A DNA stretch of 25,496 nt. Origin: CAZULF01 sp964621215 (GTDB taxonomy: Bacteria; Pseudomonadota; Gammaproteobacteria; UBA1113). The notes under the pieces were generated by a model, which was not told the origin of the DNA, did not search any database, and saw nothing but the letters and a program-made list of their open reading frames with translations. A program made the translations under genes and the position numbers. How positions within the stretch are numbered: the stretch's first letter is position 1; each line of letters begins with the position of its first letter. The stretch spans positions 1 to 25,496 of the forward strand of contig CAZULF010000022.1 of assembly GCA_964621215.1 (NCBI GenBank), written 5' to 3'. Below, piece by piece: positions 21,217 through 25,496 of this stretch.

Positions 21217-23016
21217 TTAGGAAGTCGGGGCTAAAGATACTCGTGTACTACAGGGGGCAATACTTGCTGAAGTATTTAAAATTGAAGTCTGGGCAATTAC
21301 AGTGCCGGATTTCCTGCTAATGATTTGATCAAATGTCAATGCCTGTTGTCCATCCTCGAGGTTAATGAAATACTGATTCGTTAATCCTACCTTTTTTATA
21401 ATTTGGGTAAGTACTCTCTCATCAGGCTTGACAAAATGAATGAGAATTAAGTTTACTAATTTCTCTACGGTATACTCCGTTGTATTGTCGATAGTTATAT
21501 GGTGTCGAGCTGCGAACAAAAGAGTCATTCTTTCAGCCATATAATTTGCAAAATCTTGAAGAGGGGAGTCCGGAGATTTATGTAAAATAGTTTTATTTCC
21601 CCATTGACCAAATTGATTAAGCTTCTCTGCTAGTGATATCCCTGTGGGCAAAGCAACATCAAGAGTATCTACAACCGTGCTTATTAGTCTTGCAGTATTC
21701 AATGCGTTAATTTCATTACAATATATTTGAGTGAGCAAATCAATCACTTTAGTAAATGCCACTTCCAGATTTTTTCGACCGATAGCGCTTAATAAATTAT
21801 TGTAATGCCCTGCTGTTTGCATTTCACCTAAACAATTTACACCTCCCAGAATAGCATTTACCGCAGCGCCGACAAGCGGAATATGACCCCCAGCAATATT
21901 ACTCATTGCATAGGCCTGAGATACTATTGGCGTCATTTCATTATGAGCCACGATATCTGCAGCAAAGACTTGTGCGCGGGTTAAAAATACGTTCAAATTA
22001 GCGATCATAGTCACTTTCACAAGCTCTAGTGGCGATTTCTTTGGTGGTATGCCTGTATTTGTTATTATTTGATAACCAGAAGATAAGATATTTTGTTCCG
22101 AATCCTTTAGCATCGTCACGCGTATTTCTTCTCGTTTTACAGCCATTGGTGTAATTTTTAGATAAAGAAGGCTACGATTACATTGATTAAGACGTTTTGC
22201 CAGTACACGTAAAAATTTACTAATCTCTTTAACCGTTTGTTCCTCTCGACTCAATGCAGAAAGTTTTTTTATCATGGCTTCTGCATAAAATAAAAACTTA
22301 TTTGATGGTGAGCTGATTTCACTCATTGCTTGCGCCGGATATTTGTTTATAATTGACCCGGTCATACCCTCAAAAGAGGCCATGGCATCATTTAATGTGT
22401 CTAATACTCGATGAAATGTATTAAGCCCAAATTTTTCTTCTTTAATATTTTGTGCTAATGGAATTTTTGTTTCTATCAGTATTTTTTTAGCGATGGAATA
22501 AAGTTCATCAAAGGATTGCTCAAGAGAAGCATCCCAATGAAATAAATGCATAATATTATGCAAATGAACTGAAATTTGTGTATATTCCCCCGGAATTTGA
22601 ATTTTAGTAATATTTTCTATTTCTTCATTATCTACAGAAAGACTCAAACTTCCAGGCTCTTCTGCCTCACAATGAGATGTAGAAGAAGATGATGAAGAGG
22701 CATTTTCTTCTGTTTGTGCTGTTTGAATAGCTTCTATTATCTCTGCAGCGTATTGCAGATAAAAATTCCACGCTGGTTCTGTTGGGTTTATTGAGTTTAT
22801 TTTGTCTGAAAGTCTATTTATTACGACATCGATGGGCGTTTTATCCCTTAGGAAATCACTAAGAAAGCGAATAAACATGTCTAATGTGCTTTGCCGAATA
22901 ACGATATCCATATCAATAGGTTGACCTGGAGTTCCATTCAAATGGATTTGCAGACTCCCAGCTTCTAATTCCCATTTATTAATCAAGTTTGGTATCAGTG
23001 TTGTATAAATGGACAT
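21217..23016 (-). CDS. Unknown large protein, possible secreted effector
   Basis: I do not recognise this protein of 599 residues. I start it at ATG 23014-23016, preceded by AGGTGA at 9 nt; an in-frame GTG at 23028 lies within that ribosome binding site. It is mostly alpha-helical by pattern, with a low-complexity Ser run and acidic stretch (about residues 106-130, SSSSSSTSHCEAEE). A Gly/Ala hydrophobic segment lies near residue 375-400 (SNIAGGHIPLVGAAVNAILG), which could be a membrane hairpin. The C-terminus is rich in Ser/Thr/Ala/Pro (ILNTSASIAPCSTRVSLAPTS lies at the end). There is no signal peptide. Large single-copy helical orphans are common among type IV secretion effectors of Legionellales, but that is only a hypothesis. 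Confidence 0.75.
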   Translation of the reverse strand: MSIYTTLIPNLINKWELEAGSLQIHLNGTPGQPIDMDIVIRQSTLDMFIRFLSDFLRDKTPIDVVINRLSDKINSINPTEPAWNFYLQYAAEIIEAIQTAQTEENASSSSSSTSHCEAEEPGSLSLSVDNEEIENITKIQIPGEYTQISVHLHNIMHLFHWDASLEQSFDELYSIAKKILIETKIPLAQNIKEEKFGLNTFHRVLDTLNDAMASFEGMTGSIINKYPAQAMSEISSPSNKFLFYAEAMIKKLSALSREEQTVKEISKFLRVLAKRLNQCNRSLLYLKITPMAVKREEIRVTMLKDSEQNILSSGYQIITNTGIPPKKSPLELVKVTMIANLNVFLTRAQVFAADIVAHNEMTPIVSQAYAMSNIAGGHIPLVGAAVNAILGGVNCLGEMQTAGHYNNLLSAIGRKNLEVAFTKVIDLLTQIYCNEINALNTARLISTVVDTLDVALPTGISLAEKLNQFGQWGNKTILHKSPDSPLQDFANYMAERMTLLFAARHHITIDNTTEYTVEKLVNLILIHFVKPDERVLTQIIKKVGLTNQYFINLEDGQQALTFDQIISRKSGTVIAQTSILNTSASIAPCSTRVSLAPTS

Positions 23017-23185
23017 GTTATTTATCACCTAATTTAGATATAGGACTAAAATAACATTTAAACATTAAGATAATATTAATTTTAAAGTATTAATTTAATT
23101 ATGCCTCTACAGGAGACATAATTAAGGTTTCTTAAACTCACAAATTCCTCTAAAATACCTCCTCCCCTACTCCTGGTTAACAAAT
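23017..23185. other. AT-rich divergent intergenic region
   Basis: This 169-bp gap separates the unknown 599-residue gene from mfd. Its left half is far more AT-rich than the surroundings (runs such as TTAATTTTAAAGTATTAATT). It must contain both divergent promoters, but several equivalent TA-rich boxes prevent a choice. No repeat element is seen. Confidence 0.5.
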
Positions 23186-25496
23186 ATGACATCTTTACAG
23201 TTACAACTCCCTTCTCACGCCGGCGAACCGCTGCAGTTTGGCCAACTCTATGGCAGTAGCTTAACGTTAGCTTTAGCTAATACTATTCAGCCGTCGCGGA
23301 GTAGTTGGTTGATTATTTGTGAAGATACGTTGGCAGGACAACGGATTGAGAACGAATTACAGTTCTTTTTGGGTGATGCCGGACGGAAAGTCTTGAGCTT
23401 TCCTGATTGGGAAACCTTGCCGTACGATAATTTCTCACCCCATCAAGATATTATTTCGCAGCGAATCGCTACCTTATATCGTTTACTTCATTCATCTGAG
23501 CATGTATTGGTAGTGCCGGTCAGTACCCTAATGCACTACATCGCTACGCGTCAGTTTATTGAACAAGCTAGTTTTTTACTGAAGGTGGGCGATCAATTAA
23601 AAACTGAAGATATGCGCAAACAATTAGAACGTCGTGGCTATCGTTGTGTAAATCAAGTGTATGAGCACGGCGAATTTGCTGTGCGTGGCTCGATTGTTGA
23701 TATTTTTCCGATGGGCAGTGAACAACCTTTTAGAATCGATTTGTTTGATGATGAGGTCGATACCATTAGAATATTCGATCCAGAAACTCAATTATCACAA
23801 GATAAAATTGATAGCATTGAATTATTACCCGCGTTGGAATTTCCCTTTGATGAAACAGGTATTAGCACATTTCGACAACAGTGGCGCGATCAATTCAGCG
23901 GGAACCCGCTACAATGCCCCATTTATCAAAACACCAGTGAAGGCATGTTGACTGGCGGTATCGAATATTATTTACCGCTATTTTTTAACAAACCCGGAAC
24001 AGTATTTGATTTTCTCCATGAAAATACGATTGTGACGCGTGTCGGTGATATTCAACATGCCGCTGAACAATTTTGGCAAGAGGTCGAGCAACGCTATCAA
24101 CAATGCAATATCGATCGCACTAAGCCTTTGTTAAAACCGGAATTATTATTTTTACGTCCCGATCAATTGTTTGCACAAAGCAAGGTTTTTAAACAAATCC
24201 AACTGCAACACTTACCATTAGAAACTAATCGGCAAATCAAAGTCAATTTATCGACTGCAATTCCACCTGTTTTACCTGTCAATCATAAATTACAAAACCC
24301 CTTAACTGAGTTACAGTATTTTTTAAACCACGATAATGGACGTGTTTTGTTTTGTGCTGAAAGTGCTGGTCGACGAGAATCATTGAGTTCTTTATTACAA
24401 ACGATTGCAGTTTATCCGAAAATAATAACTAATTGGAATGATTTTTTAACAAGTAATGAACGCTATACAATTACTGTCGCGGCATTAGATGAAGGCTTAT
24501 CATTACCTGATAATCAATGGAGCATTATTACTGAAAGCCAATTATTTGGCGCACAAGTATTACAACAACGTCGGCGTAAAACCAAACGCGTTGATACAGA
24601 GCTTGCTATTCGCAATTTAGCTGAATTAACTGTCGGCGCGCCCATTGTGCACATCGAACATGGCGTTGGCCGTTTTATGGGATTACAAGTCATCACCACC
24701 GGTGATATTGAGGGGGAATATCTCACCATAGAATATGCCGGCCACGACAAATTATACATTCCTGTGTCATCCTTGCATGTCATCAGTCGTTACAGTGGCA
24801 TGGATGTTGAGCATGCACCTTTACATCGATTAGGTACTTCACACTGGCAAAAGGCCCGTGAAAAAGCTGCCGAAGAAGTACGCGATGTGGCTGCGGAATT
24901 ACTCGCTTTATATGCAAAACGTGCAGCACGCGAAGGTTTTCAATTCAATGCACCGGATAGCGATTATGCCCGCTTTGCTGCCGGTTTTCCCTTTGAAGAA
25001 ACATCGGATCAACGTCAAGCGATTGAGGCTGTGTTACAGGATATGCAATCTGGCAAACCGATGGATCGCTTGGTCTGTGGCGATGTGGGTTTTGGTAAAA
25101 CAGAAGTTGCCATGCGCGCAGCCTTTATGGCTGTGCAATCCGGAAAACAAGTGGTTATATTAGTCCCCACCACATTATTAGCACAACAGCATTATGAAAA
25201 TTTCAAAGATCGTTTTGCTGAATGGCCTGTGAATATTGAATCCTTGTCACGCTTTCAAACAACTAAACAGCAACACCAAATTATTCAACAACTCGAAGAA
25301 GGTAAAGTGGATATCATCATTGGTACTCATAAATTACTACAAGAACGAGTTCGTTTTAATAAATTAGGTTTATTAATTATCGATGAAGAACACCGTTTTG
25401 GTGTGAATCAAAAAGAAAAATTAAAAGCATTGCGCTCAGAGGTGGATATTTTAACATTAACTGCCACACCGATTCCACGCACGTTAAACATGGCCG
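23186..25496 (+). CDS. mfd: Transcription-repair coupling factor Mfd (3' end outside window)
   Basis: 770 codons of Mfd (full-length proteins have about 1150), open to the window edge. Mfd displaces RNA polymerase stalled at DNA damage and recruits UvrA. Seen in order: the UvrB-like N-terminal region (LTLALANTIQPSRSSWLIIC, FPDWETLPYDNFSPHQDIISQR), the polymerase-interacting domain beginning IVHIEHGVGRFMGLQ (E491), YIPVSSLHVISRY, the translocase Walker A CGDVGFGKTEVAMRAAF (C631-), VPTTLLAQQHYENFKDRF, the motif II box IIDEEHRFGVNQKEK (D733-H736) and TLTATPIPRTLNMA at the edge. All checked motifs share one frame, so there is no frameshift in the visible part. The ribosome binding site is weak. 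Confidence 0.97.
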   Translation, partial: MTSLQLQLPSHAGEPLQFGQLYGSSLTLALANTIQPSRSSWLIICEDTLAGQRIENELQFFLGDAGRKVLSFPDWETLPYDNFSPHQDIISQRIATLYRLLHSSEHVLVVPVSTLMHYIATRQFIEQASFLLKVGDQLKTEDMRKQLERRGYRCVNQVYEHGEFAVRGSIVDIFPMGSEQPFRIDLFDDEVDTIRIFDPETQLSQDKIDSIELLPALEFPFDETGISTFRQQWRDQFSGNPLQCPIYQNTSEGMLTGGIEYYLPLFFNKPGTVFDFLHENTIVTRVGDIQHAAEQFWQEVEQRYQQCNIDRTKPLLKPELLFLRPDQLFAQSKVFKQIQLQHLPLETNRQIKVNLSTAIPPVLPVNHKLQNPLTELQYFLNHDNGRVLFCAESAGRRESLSSLLQTIAVYPKIITNWNDFLTSNERYTITVAALDEGLSLPDNQWSIITESQLFGAQVLQQRRRKTKRVDTELAIRNLAELTVGAPIVHIEHGVGRFMGLQVITTGDIEGEYLTIEYAGHDKLYIPVSSLHVISRYSGMDVEHAPLHRLGTSHWQKAREKAAEEVRDVAAELLALYAKRAAREGFQFNAPDSDYARFAAGFPFEETSDQRQAIEAVLQDMQSGKPMDRLVCGDVGFGKTEVAMRAAFMAVQSGKQVVILVPTTLLAQQHYENFKDRFAEWPVNIESLSRFQTTKQQHQIIQQLEEGKVDIIIGTHKLLQERVRFNKLGLLIIDEEHRFGVNQKEKLKALRSEVDILTLTATPIPRTLNMA

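Overview
The window looks like a chromosomal segment of a gammaproteobacterium, most plausibly an AT-leaning, host-associated member of the Legionellales/Coxiella neighbourhood. The evidence is gammaproteobacterial BepA, DksA, MetNIQ and PrfA/PrmC proteins, a conserved dacA-ybeD gene pair, a secreted DUF1566 protein, two long genes of unknown family with effector- or surface-like architecture, and several families of short palindromic repeats. No species is claimed.

Layout. 1-1908 (+): 3' part of an NAD-dependent epimerase gene, overlapping by ATGA a lipid A-type acyltransferase gene. 1905-7000 (-): a secreted DUF1566 protein, then bepA-lptF-lptG joined by 4-nt stop/start overlaps. 7067-8660 (+): ribH and an AI-2E/PerM-type permease, with a GC-rich hairpin between them. 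8664-9584 (-): birA with an in-frame palindromic insertion. 9712-12378 (+): dacA, ybeD and a YfcH-type SDR gene. 12379-12620: a mosaic of repeats, including a MITE-like element with 30-bp arms. 12653-14122 (+): an unknown single-span membrane protein with a His-rich tail. 14259-15566 (-): DksA fused to a long histone-H1-like tail. 15634-21090 (-): metQ-metN-metI-SDR-prfA-prmC, tightly packed; prmC carries a second in-frame palindromic insertion. 21217-23016 (-): an unknown protein of about 600 residues. 23186-25496 (+): 5' part of mfd.

How the genes fit together. Much of the left half concerns the envelope: acyltransferase, LPS-export permeases LptF/LptG with the outer-membrane quality-control protease BepA, and a PBP5-type carboxypeptidase. 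The right half holds methionine import, translation termination (PrfA and the PrmC enzyme that methylates it), RNA polymerase modulation (DksA) and transcription-coupled repair (Mfd).

The most striking signal is a 78-bp, stop-free, frame-neutral (26-codon) palindromic element present in full inside both birA and prmC, in opposite orientations relative to the coding strand, yet encoding nearly the same flanking peptide (SRGLSAGS ... DPAxKxRDD). Shortened forms lie between genes at 7553 and 12541. This behaves like the protein-coding palindromic elements known from Rickettsia, here in a gammaproteobacterial background. Next in interest are the H1-like/DksA fusion, the MITE-like element, and an acyltransferase whose HX4(D/E) motif has Tyr in the acidic position.
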